64,000 nt of DNA from Paralichthys olivaceus (taxonomy: Eukaryota; Chordata; Actinopteri; Pleuronectiformes; Paralichthyidae), in the NCBI RefSeq assembly GCF_024713975.1, contig NC_091111.1, positions 7,377,001 through 7,441,000 of the forward strand. The letters are read 5' to 3'. The notes beneath the pieces were generated by a model. That model saw only the letters and a list, made by a program, of their open reading frames with translations, did not search any database and was not told the DNA's origin. The position numbers were made by a program, and so were the translations under genes. The stretch's first letter is position 1, and each line of letters starts with the position of its first letter. Shown here in pieces: positions 9,321-22,600 of this stretch.

Positions 9321-12300
9321 GTTATCTTTTTAGCTACATAAGCACAATAGAGGTAATAAGTGCAGGGACTTGATAGGCATTGTAACTCCTTGGCAGTGAC
9401 AGCGATGTCTGCCGCAGTAATGAAATAAGGACATTTCCCACTGGAACTTTTAGCAATAAAACCTGTGTGCAGAAGCAGATAATGAGAGATCCTTCAGCTG
9501 AATTAAACTAAACTCTGTGAAGGACATCGATAGTGTTTGTTCCAGCAGATGCAAGTAGTCATGACGATCGTACCTCTTTGTACTGGGAGTAGACGACAAA
9601 AGGCCTGGAGGGGGAGAGGAATTTGAGCAGGCTCATGAGGAGAGGACACGGGTGAAACCGGCTGGCGATAATCAACCTGTAATTCAAAAGAAATAGATGA
9701 TCACGCAAACATGTCTGACGTGGAATATATGTTATTGGAAATGTGGAGGTAGGTAATATCTCTCCATGTGACTTCTCACCGCCAAAACTTCAGGATTTAG
9801 TACCCTTCTAATACAGACATTAATTTCACTTTCTATAAAGAAATGACCGTCAGTAAAAAGACGCTGATTTAGGAACATGTGGAAAATCTATTGTAGTGTG
9901 TATGTCATGGCTGGTATGATGTGGAGGAGGGGTAAGTTAATAGCCTAACCAGATCAATACTTAGGAGTCGCCCTCACAACACTTCATCCATCAATTACAC
10001 AGAGGCTGTGAAGCAAATCCTTCACTGAGCATGACTGGAAACTGCAAGGCAATCACTCTGTTCACCTTGTAAGGGCACCAGTGTTAATGTGTGCATGGGC
10101 TCGGAGGAAAGCAAATTATTTATCATGACTTTTATTGAGATGATACAAATTACTTTAATCATCATTCATCAAATCTTCATCTCTGCAGATCAGTTTTAAT
10201 TACTGTTGTTGACTACATGATGCTGTCCAGACAGTTGGAGGAGAAAGATGCTGATGCTGAAAAGAGCAGAACAGCGGAGGGGAAAAGAACAAAATAATAA
10301 AAAATGTGACACCAACCCGTCTGCATTTCTGCCTTCCAGCAGGGAGGCAGCGGCCGCCAGCTTCTTTCTCTTCTCCTCCAGCTTCACCCTTTTTTCCTGA
10401 TCCTGAAAAACAAAAAAATTTATTACATCCAATTTTGAAATTTCTCTTTTTTCTCTCCTGAGAGATCTGATCACAAGTGCACAGTGTGTTCATGTGTTCA
10501 CACCTGGTATTCAAATTCATAGTGAATGTATTTCCTGTGACCACTGATCTCATTTCCACACTCTATATGCAAATAGTCACATTATCACTTCCTCCTCATT
10601 ATGAGCACAAAAGTAAATGAGTAAAGTATGACAGTGGGGTCAGTACATATTGGACATACTTTAGCCTCTTTACGTTTCTCCCTCTCTTTTTTCTCCTGGT
10701 CCTCAGCAGTGTCATCACCAGCACTGGTCTCCATGCTCCGTTCCTCTGGACTGCCCTGTGGTTCTGCCTCAGGCTGGTTTTGCTCCTCTGCAGCCATGTT
10801 AGACTGCTTCTCATCTGGAATTATACACATCACTTCAGTGTCACGGAATAATTGAATCACTAAGTAACCTTTTCTGCATATTATTCTCTAAAACAGCTGA
10901 TGAATCTTGTCTATGTTTTGGTTAATTAACGGCAAAAATAATAGTAAAATAGTTGTTATTTCATAATTTATGCTCATCGTTAGCTTCGTAAACAGACAGA
11001 GCCTTATGTCCACACTTCTGCTTTTATTTTGTCCATATTTATGTGCGTCTTCTATAAGCTTAACGATACAGAAGAAAAGGAGCAGTACCACCAGAAATCT
11101 TTTTTTAAAAAGAGGCATTATCACAACCTTCTCCCCCGTCGCCATGTCTGTTGACATTGCCCTCTAGTGGATGTATTGTTCAACAACCACGGCAACGTAA
11201 AGGACACATGAAAACATGTGTGCACTGACACTTTTCATAACATTACAGTATAATGTAATAGAAAATTTTATAGAAAATAAGGACAAAACCTCATTAACCG
11301 ACAAGTATTCTTTTTTTATTTCATTTTTTTAGTTTCATTGTTTGAAACGGACGTATCAGTTTATTGCAGCATTAATACCAGGAAACATTTGGTATTTTGG
11401 GCATTTCAGGACTCTGTTTAATGTGAAAACAAACCTATAAACACCTTCGAGAGATTATTTTTAAAAAACAGGCAGCTCCTACCAGCACATGGGTCTTTGG
11501 CTGCAGTGTCCAGAGTGCCTGCCAGCAGAGCATTGACATGGCAGATGGGAAAGTCATGCAGCGTATCGTGGAAATGTGCAGGGAAGCCAAAGCTCTCCAC
11601 ACCCGCTCGAACGGGCCCACCTCCTGGGTACATTTGGATCACTGAACCGTAGCCTAGATGAAGAGGAAATGGAGGGTAATTATGCAGAGGGCAAAGAAAG
11701 GGCTCTGTTTAGAAAGTTCGAAATACAATAGAAAGTATAAGCAGAAAAGGCCAAGTCAAACAGCAGGACTTAATTACCTCCCATTCTTTCCATGACGGAG
11801 CCCAGCACGAGCCCGGCACAAGTCTCAAACACCAAAACTTTGCTGCCAGCGTGGATGTTTGCTAGAGTCAACATCTGGGCGAGTGAGTCATACCGCAGGT
11901 GGCTGCGTTACACAGAAACATACACATTTTACTTCCACATCTTCCCGCTCATTAAAAGGCCATTTTCGCACATTCTGTTCATCCACGTGCTGACTCACCA
12001 GATCTTCCCCGGCTCCCGGCCGTGGTACATCATAGCCAGGATGCGACAGGACGGTTTTAGAATCGTCACAGTATTTTCATACCTGGAAAAACACGAGACG
12101 GGAACAGCTGATAACACTAATTACAGCACTCTGCATTATTCTTAGTCTGTCACAGTTTGAGTTTGTGTAATTGGAAGTGACTCACTTCTTCTTTTTCTTC
12201 TTGATGTACTTATCCTGAGCATACTCGGTCTTATCTCTGAATGTGGAGCTGTTCTCTATGAGCTGCTGAATGATTTCCTGTGGAGCACACAAACACACCT

Positions 12301-13885
12301 TAACTTTATCAGATCGTGTCCAAAGACAAGACAGAAACCAACAATGTGCTTGATCACATCTTCATACTTTTCGATTTCCCTTGCCTGTGGCATTTCTGCA
12401 ACAGATAAATCTTTAACAGTCCGTCACAAATATCTATCCTCACTTTTATAAAGTATTTACCTGAAACAACTTAATTGTAGGTTTAAGCACACATTTCTCA
12501 AAAAATGATTTAAACATGTATTTGTTCGAGACTTCTCAGCAGCAGATTATGACACATTTGATGATTGAGTGTGTATTAATAGAACTACAATACAACTACA
12601 AAACCAACTCAAATTCAACTACGAAAGAACACGTCGGAGTGTTTTTTTTCCCAGTCTGAACCAAAATAGCAGGTGTGACAGGTGCATAGTGAATAGTTCA
12701 GACCTTTTGACCAATTACTGGAAGTTGAGACATAAATAATACATAGTAGAAGTAACAGAAGCTGAAGAGGCTCGCACGATTGCTTTCAGTCTTTGCCTCC
12801 AATAATATCATATTTGAGGGACGACTTGTATTTGGTGCACTGGAACTAAGCTTGAGTACTGCACCTGACGTTTGTGATGCAGGTAGTAATACTATACTGA
12901 TTATGATAAACCAAGAGGAGCAGGTGAGATAAAATCCATACCATAACATCCCTAAATTAATGAAATGAATTGTGATGAGGACAGGACGTATGCATGTCAT
13001 ATACAAGTCTATAGTGTGCTCCCTAAATTGCAATATAACATCAAAACTAAATAGATCAAATGTAAACTAAGTAATAAAGACATGAACCTTCATTCAAACT
13101 TTGGTCCAGAATTCTAAGAGTGAAAAAGTTTTACTGAACCGACCCGATACCTGACAGTGCTATAATCTATTCTCTCTGTGTATGTGTGTGGACTCCAGGT
13201 TGCAGACGTACCTGGCCCTTCAGACCTTGCTCTTTGAGCGTCTCAATGTCGTCCCTGGTCAGTTTCTGTGATTTCCCATCGTCCATGATGTGCCTGTTGT
13301 CTGTGCCTGCCTCCTTTGCATCTGTAAAGAACACATGAAAAGACAGAACTCGTCAAAGCTCTCACAGCACATGCAGTGTGGAAATAACAAGAAATCAAAA
13401 TGCCCCTGCAGGCAGCAGACAGGTCTACTGAATGTTACACACCACCAGGACCCTCTGCGTCCTTCGGCTTCTTTGGCTGCAGGTTCCCTCCGGACATGAT
13501 CTCAAACGTGGTGCTGTATAAATGACCCACTGCTTTATCCAAGAAGAACCACTGCTTCTCAAAAATCACCTTCCTGTGAGGGACACGGAATAAAACCAGC
13601 GATGAGCATGGCACCTCATGATATCCCACTGTCTAGGGCTGCAGTGTGGTGATGCTACAACACAGTCAGTCAGATAGCTAGCACCCACACTGTGCCTGTT
13701 AAGAAATCCGAATACATGATAATAATCTGAGGGTGTTTATGTATTGATAATATTTGGAGTCCACAGTGTTGGACTTACTTCCTGGGTTGTATTTGCATAG
13801 CTTTGAAGATGTCCCCTCGCTTCAGCACGACGTAGTCTCCCTCGTTGATTCTGTACTGAGCATCGTCGTCCCCGTTGTCCGCCAT
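8088..13885 (-). CDS. trmt6: tRNA (adenine-58-N1) methyltransferase non-catalytic subunit TRMT6, 12 coding exons
   Basis: Gcd10-family subunit that pairs with TRMT61A to make m1A58 in tRNA; it contributes tRNA binding, not catalysis. Exons in transcript order: 13779-13885, 13443-13573, 13212-13321, 12186-12277, 11999-12082, 11778-11902, 11483-11653, 10660-10814, 10317-10402, 9574-9676, 9120-9206, 8088-8249; 1413 nt, 470 aa, phases consistent. Hallmarks are DYVVLKRGDIFKA near the start, VIFEKQWFFLD, ENSSTFRDKTEYAQDKYIKKKKKK, ETCAGLVLGSVMERMGG followed by YPGGGPVRAG (the degenerate SAM-like fold), a charged linker EKKEREKRKEAK, and a C-terminal LLMSGGGGYLLSG before a basic PAPKRLKV tail suggesting nuclear import. 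Human TRMT6 is 497 aa; the shortening is in the linker. It is convergent with chgb. Confidence 0.95.
9284..9318. repeat. (CA)n microsatellite
   Basis: About 17 CA units in the trmt6 intron between exons encoding YKE and PLIECYTKL. Open frames over it are artefacts of the repeat. Confidence 0.95.
10498..10560. mobile_element. fragment of an inverted-repeat DNA element (end only)
   Basis: tcacacctggtattcaaatt followed by tgtgaccactgatctcattt resembles the terminal sequence of the element at 22087-22642 (CACACCTGGTATTA... then GATCTC). Only one end is visible, inside a trmt6 intron. Confidence 0.4.
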
Positions 13886-14200
13886 GATTCCGGCAGATAA
13901 GGCGGCTCACTGCGGAGCTGCCAGCGAACTGTGGCCTTCAGCTAGTCCCGCTGAGTCCCCGTCGACAAGGCACCGTGGGAAAAAAGGCACGACAGGACCC
14001 TGAAGTGAGAGCAAAACACGAACATCCACTATTTCCACGTGTTAGCATACATTTCCCTGCTGCTGCTCAGGACGGCTAATCGACTGCAGAGTGGAGACAG
14101 CGCCGCGCTTCAGTGTCGTCGTCTGTGATTCGCTGGAGACGCGTCGCTGAGCTCAGCAGCCAATAGGAGCGAAGTGCGATGAGGCCAGGTAAAGTGTAGA
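13886..14200 (-). promoter_or_regulatory. trmt6: trmt6 promoter and 5' UTR
   Basis: GC- and CpG-richer than its surroundings, with a CCAAT box (plus-strand CCAAT at 14160-14164) about 275 bp upstream of the start codon and no TATA box, as usual for a housekeeping gene. In human this promoter is shared head to head with MCM8; here no plus-strand gene follows. Confidence 0.5.
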
Positions 14201-15720
14201 TATTAGAATCATCGATAGGCCAGGACTGGACCAGACATCGATTCTTTTATTTTAAGAAAAACTGATGGAAATATGTAATGATCATTAATGTTGATAGTTT
14301 AGTTTGGGAAGTCATTCATTTTATCCGTTTTCACGAATTATTTGCTTGATTGGTTACACAAATTGTATTTTCCCTTTAGAATAAGGGTATAACTGATGGA
14401 ATATAAAGAGAGAGAGAGAGAGAGATTTTGATTAAGATAGACTTTTGTGAATCATCATATAATGAAAAAGCAAATATTCTTGACTTGCAAAGAAGTCTTT
14501 TGAACTAATGGCCATCACCCATTTTTCATTTATTCATATATTTATGAGGGGAAGTTATGTGCAATATAGCAAGTAGTTGTAATATGCTAAGATTAGTTTT
14601 TATTACATTGTTATATGTTTAATAATATATTATTGTGCATATTCATTTTTAACATTTCCATAAATATGTGAATAGACACAATACAAAAAAAAGGTTTTTA
14701 TATTGTGTGATAAATTCTCAAACACTGTATTGAATTAAAGCGGGAAGTTTACAGAAGACTACACACACTGATACTGCTGGATTTCATTCCAGCTCAGTTA
14801 TTCTGCACCCAAACACTGTTAATAAACTGTGTTGAAATGCAATCCAGCAGATGTGTCCACATCATCCCACCATGGGGCCACAATCTGGTGTTTTATAACT
14901 GCCTCTCAATGGTGTGCCAACTCAACCAGCCCACAGTGAAGTGTACAGAAGTGCAGCAGTGAGGGGGCTGACAAGAGCAAAAGAGAGCATCCTACACAAC
15001 ACAACAACATGATTTGATCAATACTGAATAAATAATCTAACCTTGGAGAAATCTAGAAAGTCTTGAGTAATTTTCAAATTACCTAGTGACAATCAGAGAG
15101 TAAATCATAGTGATGCCAGGAAAACATTTCGACAGAAGTTGTATTAAATACAACAGAAGTATAGTAACGTGAAGCTTAGCATGATTCATAAATCGCTTTG
15201 GATTAAAGCAAAAAGCAGCATTCATTTGCTGAATTAATTTAAAATGGTCAGTGTGGGTTGAACTGACTCAAACCTCCTGGCTGAAGTTCAGTGCAGAATA
15301 ATTTACAACTATAATAATTTAGGTTGTGCCATTACATTAAAAATACATAGGTTCAATCACCCCATAGTAAATAGCAGATTTCTCTGCAATAAGAATGTCT
15401 CAAAGATTTCTCTAAAGCTTTCAGTGTTTCTAGAAGTAGATTTTAAGTCAAATTGTTTTTAGAATTACTCAAGAATCCAACAAATCCAGCTTTTTTGTTT
15501 TCAGGCTGTGTTGCACCAGAAAACAGGAGGGATATTATGATATGCATCGATGCAGAGATATGACAAATAAAAGTACGACATTTCTTTGTCAAATTAACAT
15601 GGAAAAAATCGGATTATATGTCCACAATTAAATTTTAGTTTCACCTTAAATGCAAAAAGAAAATTCAGTTTGAGTTTCAGCAGTTGAACAGATGTGAAAC
15701 AAGCAGTGAAATATAAAAAC
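14201..15720. other. spacer between trmt6 and the fermt1 3' end
   Basis: About 1.5 kb of AT-rich sequence with an (AG)n run near 14408-14425 and an imperfect inverted repeat at 14774-14850. No exon resembling MCM8, CRLS1 or LRRN4 was seen on either strand. Confidence 0.6.
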
Positions 15721-15724
15721 ACCC

Positions 15725-15730
15725 TTTAAT
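15725..15730 (-). terminator. fermt1: fermt1 polyadenylation signal (candidate, variant)
   Basis: TTTAAT on the plus strand reads ATTAAA on the minus strand, the commonest variant signal, about 365 nt past the stop. Canonical signals lie farther away (near 14244, 14530 and 14597), so the 3' UTR could be longer. Confidence 0.35.
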
Positions 15731-16092
15731 ATTTTTTACAAACATTGTGTCTGTTGGAAATGAGGACATGTCTTCACCTTTAAAAAAAAGCTCAATTCTT
15801 ACAAATCTAAATTCATCCAAGTTTTGAGAGAAAGACATATCTTCACTACATATTTACATCAACACCATTATTGTTCTAGTGCAGGGTACATTGTTATCAC
15901 TGTTTACGGTAGGAAATATGACAAAATACAATGCTGTTGTTCTGTGATTGACGATGTATCATCTCTCACTCTGATGCAGTACGACATTTTCATTGGCTGT
16001 GATTTGACACTGCAACACTGAACACTCACATGGTAACATGTACGTAAATACACAACAGCTGTACTCGAAGAAGCACAGTCTCATATCTCATC

Positions 16093-16562
16093 TCATTCCT
16101 GTCCTCCAGTAAGTTTATGGAACAGTTCTTCATCCAGTGTCTCGTTCTGGTCTTTGCCTCGTGTGGACAGGAAGATGTATCCACCGATGAACTCGTGCAC
16201 CACCTTGCAGTCGCAGCTCTGACAGCAGAAGGCTATATTCACATTCTGGTCAAACTCTATGGTCACCTGGAATAACATGAAGTAGATGAAGTATTCATTT
16301 CTCTGAGATAATCCTGTCTGTATGCAATAACCCAGAAACAGCTGAGACAAGTGAAACGATCGCCCACCTGTCTAATCTCCCAGTTGACATTCCACTGCTT
16401 CATGTTGGCGAACCTCCACGTGGTGACAGGAAGGCCAGAGGACATGTCAATACGAATCAGACGGTTGTACGAGATCCCCAGAATCTCATCCTTCTTACTG
16501 CCTCTGAATCTGAAGCACACAGAAAATGATAATCCCTCAAATTACCATTCAGGTTAAGTAAA

Positions 16563-16615
<53 letters not shown>

Positions 16616-19600
16616 CAGGTATAGACCGCACCGTACCTGACAATGTAGTAGTTGATACCGAACTCTGGAAGTGACTGCCATGCCTGAATAAAGCGCATCT
16701 TGGCCTCCATTAGCGACAGCCGTGCTATGTTCTGATGGGCCTCCAGGATACGAGCTGTCAGCTTGAAACAAAATCACAAGGGGCAGATTGAGCAAATATT
16801 TGTTCTAACTTTAACAGTGATGCAACACTGATGGCTGTTTGGTTTTATCCTCAAACGAACCTGTTTGGTCTTGTGTTTTTTGGCGTAGCGCGGGGAAACA
16901 AAACACTCGGCGTTCATCTCCATCGCGTCGAGGTCGGGAGCCGCCTGACCAGGAGGGGGCGCCAGGCTCTTCATTTGCAAAAAGGACTGGATGTTTCTCA
17001 CTTCTGACTTGTAGGAGCTGTAGGCCATCGTCTTGCCCTTGGAGGCGAGGATGCACGCGGCTTTCCACTTGGCATACTGTGTTTCCTGCAGAAGAGTGCA
17101 ACACAGTACAACAGTGACAAAATGATCCCACGTATATGTCTTTTTTTCTTTGAGAGGCAGAAATCCCAGTTACCATCGAGTGCAATGTCATAAAATGTGG
17201 AGCATTCGGATGTGGAGCTGAGGGCTTACATTGTCACATCGGATGTAAACCTCGTTCATCCCATCAGCGACTGGGAGCAGGAGCTTGATGCCAAACTTCT
17301 TGTCTGTGACGTTGACGTCAGGAACAACCTCACAACCTGTCAAATGAGGATATACATGAATATATGTTGTATTGACTTAAGCTGCAGTGAGATACAGTAG
17401 ATCTGCTTATATAATAATACAACTGCAGTTACTATGGTGATTACGACAGAATCTTAGATTTCGTGCTTTGTCATATGAACAATTCCAGGATATAATTCAT
17501 TTAATTCTCTTGCTATGACATTACATCTACTATGGGCACAACCTAATCCAAGCTGTGAATTCATATAACTTTATATTCATGATGAGGAAATGAGAATATC
17601 TTGGTTTTCTAGACTTGCTGACATATTCACACATAATGAGATTGCTTAAACTGAGGGTAATTCATCTGCCGTCACATTACTAAATGCTGCTAGATAACCT
17701 ACCATGTGCAATAAATCATCACCACGTGAAATCCAATCCCACGTGCAATACATCATGTGCAATATTTTTGATAAATGTATGACTGGATGACTGTATAACT
17801 GTATGATTGCTGTTAGTTTAGGTTTTTCTCATTCCTTTCTTTATAGCATAGTGTATTTATATTTTTATTTTCTTACAGACCTTTTATCTATCTATTTTTT
17901 TACCTGCACTGTAAGGACGGCACCTACATTTCGTTGTACAATGTCACATTGTTACAATGACGATAAAGATTTCTGATTCTGATTCTGAGAAGATATTAAA
18001 ACAGGGTTTCCAGATCGTTTTTATCTCACTTACCTCGGAGGTGAAACTGCTCTAAGGGTTCTCCACTTGCTGTCTCCTTGCTCTTGTAGTAGGAGATGGT
18101 AGTGTCCTTAAACACAAACCAGTATTCTTTGTAAGGCCGCAGCGTCAGTCTTTTAGGCCTAATTGAATACACAAAAAAATGAGGCTGTGAGTGGAATAGA
18201 TAAAAAATATTAAAGGGTTTATGAGATACATTAAAAACAGCAGAGGCTAACCAATAATTCAATGGCCGTCTAGGTGAGACAGTAAAATGTGTACAAAGGT
18301 GGGTTTACCTAAATAGCCGGAGGGAATCTGCCAGTTCTGGAATGTCTGTAATGTCTTCCTGGGGGCGGGTCAAACAACAGTCAATTATCCTGTGTCTTCA
18401 GGTTACCGTGTTAAGACATGCAATCAGCACAGGCCTACCTATCAACTTCAGCTTAAAAACAGGTGTCCGACTGTCAGAGACCAGAAAACCTGGAAATTAC
18501 TGTAAATATTCACCACAGCTCCAAAAAAAATGTTTACCAGAATTCTGTCCGTGTGTCTGCCTTCAAGCGTCACCTCCAAGTTGGACAGCGCCGCCTCCAC
18601 TTCATCTATCTCTGGTTCGTTGGAGTGATCCAGTGGTTCACTCGATATGGTCAGTTTACAAATGTGATACTGAGAAGAAAAGAGAGATTTTACTCAGAAC
18701 TTGGATCAAACATTTAGTTTCAAGCCATTATGAAGCTCTCAGACACGACTTTAGAGGTTATGCAAAGCTGCCGTGAGTCAGAGGGAGGTTCGAGCACAGC
18801 CCTGTGAGCCAGCCGCTGCATCAGTGTGTAGGTGAGTGCAACTCCTTTGAATCACTGTGATTTCTGAATCACTTCTCAACAGTTGCAAAATAGCAGCTAA
18901 GATTGGCTGACATTTAGACGCAGTGGGAGCCACAGCCAAAACTTTACAGTTATCATAAACTTTATTACACAATACATTTACAATGGAAAGGTGTGGCTCC
19001 AGTGATGAGCAGTAAAATCCATAAAGGTGAATCTTTAAGATTTTTATTGGCTAATACAGTGAGCGGCCCTGACACAACAATGCAAGTTCTTAGTAAAGGG
19101 GACGAGTTGCTGCACAATTACTACCTTCGCATATCTAACCTTCCTTTGAGTATGAAACAATATTGATCACCTTGAAATGATCTTCACAACTATGACCAGA
19201 CTGTGTTTACCTGTAGTGAAGCGAACATAAGCATTTCCTCCTCAGTGCAGTCTATCTCCTCCAGCAGGATGGACCAGCGAGCCTGTTCATACAGCTGAGT
19301 TATCCTCACAGCGTCGTACTAAAACACACGAACAAGGACACACACAAACTTTAAATAAAATCTGTCCTCATTATTATTTCTGTGGCCCCCCCCCAAAATA
19401 AATTCTGATAACTTACTTTGGGATTGAGGTCAAAGAAAACATTGTACTTAAACCGAAGTGAAAGTTTGTCATCATCTTGAATATCTTGCTCCATGAGGGA
19501 TCGAGACGAATCCAACCACCTGTCAATCACAACAATAACCAATCATATAGGCTGAGGATAGAAAAAGGATAGAAAATTGTGTAATAGCGCCACTTTTGAA

Positions 19601-22600
19601 TCAACAGTGTTTCTACCCTGCGTTGTTGACTGCTTTGTCCACTAGCGAGAGCGCCTGGTACATCTTGGCCAACTCAGCCGGCGGCAAGTTTGGCTGAGAG
19701 TCAGCAAGAGGGTTTTCTCCAAACCACAGGCTGGTGGCAGACACAGGCATCCCGTTCTCTGGGTCGTAGGTGGCTGTCATGGTTTTACTGTACATTATGC
19801 CTTTGGGGAAAATAGAGGATTAATAAATGCATGAATGCATAAAAAAGTATATGATTCAGCATAACCTCATTGAGTTTTAAGGAAATTGCTAAGAATTTAA
19901 AATCCACTAGCTGTCAGATAGCATAAGTGTTAAGAACTTATGAAACCAAAAGATAATTTTCAACTTTAACTTTCAAAGATAAAGAAACTCGAATAACACT
20001 CAGTGAAGCGAATAGCTCTGCCAAGGCCCAACAAAACTCTTCTGCACCAACTCTGTCATGTTCATTTCCACATAGATTCTATAACTGTTGAAGAGACGTA
20101 AGAACTCTATTCCCAATTGAATCAACATTATGTCAGTTACACATTGTGGGTTGTTACAGGTTTGTTGCCCTATTTGTCACTTTACAGGGTCAGAAGAAAA
20201 GAAAAATCTGAAACCACATTTACATCTGCTAATGCCAACATTCATTTCCATACATTATTCCCAGGAAAAATCAGTGAAAATATATAAAGCACCCTATCTC
20301 ACAATGTGACAGAAAGTGATAAATATGTCCTGGATACATCCCAAATTTTAACAGGTTCTTTCTTGGCACATGTTCCACCCATCAACAAAGTTTTTGCACA
20401 ATTCTGCTGACCAAGGAACCAACCACAGGGGTGAAAACATGATCTCCTTGGCTGGGTAATAAAACTTTGACAGGGAGGATGAGAAAACCTAAATAAAGGA
20501 TGATAGAACTTGAAAGGTAAAACCTGGTCTGACCTTAAAGGCAGCAGATAATAAAGTTCTTCATTAGATTGATTTTTACTGAAGTGAAGTCTGAGCTGCA
20601 TATTCAGTGTAGGATCGAGAGAGTGGGTAGCACACTGAACAATTCTTTCAGATCTCCCTGATGAAAACAGTAGATCTCAGTAGCAGGCAGTGTACTGGAA
20701 ATGGATGTTATTACTTTCTGCCTCTCCTGCAGCCAAAGTAACACAGAATTAAATATGCTGTACCCTCTAGGGCTGGACAATAGCCTGAATTTATATTTTA
20801 TTGAAGACAATCTCTGACCGACTAAATTTAGTCTGTTTCACCAACAAAACCCCTTCAAGTTAAAGAAAGTTCAACCAATAAGTTCCATAGCCCAGAACAG
20901 CAGACCAGGCCCTTTAACTCTTAGAAAAAAAAATTAAGAACATATGTGGAAAGGAATATTATACACTAATGTTCTGAAACACATGATCTCATGACAGTTT
21001 ATCATTATCATCATCATCATATACTGTAAATATTCACGCCCCTCCCTGGATGCCTGTTTTTCTCTATGTAACTTTGGTGAGTGGGTACTATCTTTGTGTG
21101 GAATGATAGTCGCAGCTTCAATTCAGAATCAGGTCAAGCAAGTTCAAGACTAATGCTGAAATGTGAATCAGTTTAAAAGACTTAGAGGTGGTTGACAACC
21201 AGCGATTATGGGATTATGGAGAGGCAGTAGCTCAGTCCATAGCGACTTGGCTTGGGAACCGGAGGGTGGCCGGTTCAAGCATGGACCGAAGTTGGAGAGG
21301 TGCCAGTTCACCTCCTGGGCACTGCCGAGGTGCCCTCGAGCAAGGCACCGAACCCCCTAATTGCTCCCTGGGCGCCTTCATGTTTCACGGGAGCCCACTG
21401 TTCCGATTGTGTTCCGTGTGTTCCGTGTGCGCTCCGTTCACACGGATGGGTTAAATACAGAGGTCAAATTTCCTCATGTTTGCATGTTGCATGCTGTGTG
21501 TGGGACCATAAAGAGGAATCTTAATCTCTTATCTTCAATATTCAATGAGGAAAATTTAAATATAATGAATTCTGAACAGAGTTTGGTGCATTTGTTACAG
21601 CAGCAGCTTCCTTGTTCAGGAAACCAGAGATCATGGGTAATATCCTCTGTTCAGTTCAGTAAAAACTCAGTCATAGGCTCGGTTTTTTCTCTACATGAAA
21701 TCCACTTTATCACCCAACAGGATTAATCACCACATTTGGCTGCAGAGGGTGCTGTTGCTCAATAAATGTTACATAGTGTTGCTTTAAACTGAATCTTAAC
21801 AGTGAGTGAGTTTCTTATATTATGCTTATTACTATATATTCTTGTGCTAATCAGTGCTTCAGCAATTCATGCAGTGCAGCAGCTACCAATATTATTAGTT
21901 TTCGTTACTATTCAGTTTAAGTTTTACCCTAACCTGCCTGCGTGCTGCATTCCTCTCATGGGGCCCAAAACCAGGTTAAGTTACCACTACCCTTGTTCTA
22001 GATTCATCAAATCAATCAAACTTGAAACTGCAATTAGAGTGGCACTCAGTAGAGTTCTTCCCTCTGTCAAGGCCAAAGGCCCCATACACACCTGGTATTA
22101 CATGTGGTTTTTGTGAACTGATCTCAAGTGGGCAGCTCTAAGTATAGGTGTGACCAACTTGACAACCACATGTGTCCACATTCTTTTAGCAGTGTGAACG
22201 GAAATCCGTCCTGGGCCACATATGACGAACCTCCTACTCAGCTCATGTCCTCTACAGTTTCACTACGAATCAAATCTACTTTTTCTCTTCTCGTGGATTT
22301 GTTTGTGACGACTGCTACATTATAGACACTGATCACCACATAATGATCGATACTTTCCTTGAACTGGTCAAATATTTCTTCACAGCCCAGCTGTGCGAGA
22401 TTCATTCAGACTCTCCTGACTACTCTTGCTCGTTCGTGCCGACACAGACACACGCACACACACACACAGACAGACAGACAGACAGACAGTGACACTGGAC
22501 ACACTTGTATACTCAGACTGGGTAAAAACAACATAACTTGATCTTTGTGAACAGAAATGAAGTATGTGCTTGTTTGTATAGAGCGGGGAGGTGAAACCCG

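Noticed and set aside
21228..21300. tRNA gene suggested by A and B boxes
   Set aside because: The boxes belong to a SINE head; no acceptor-stem pairing or full cloverleaf is present and a SINE body and tail follow.
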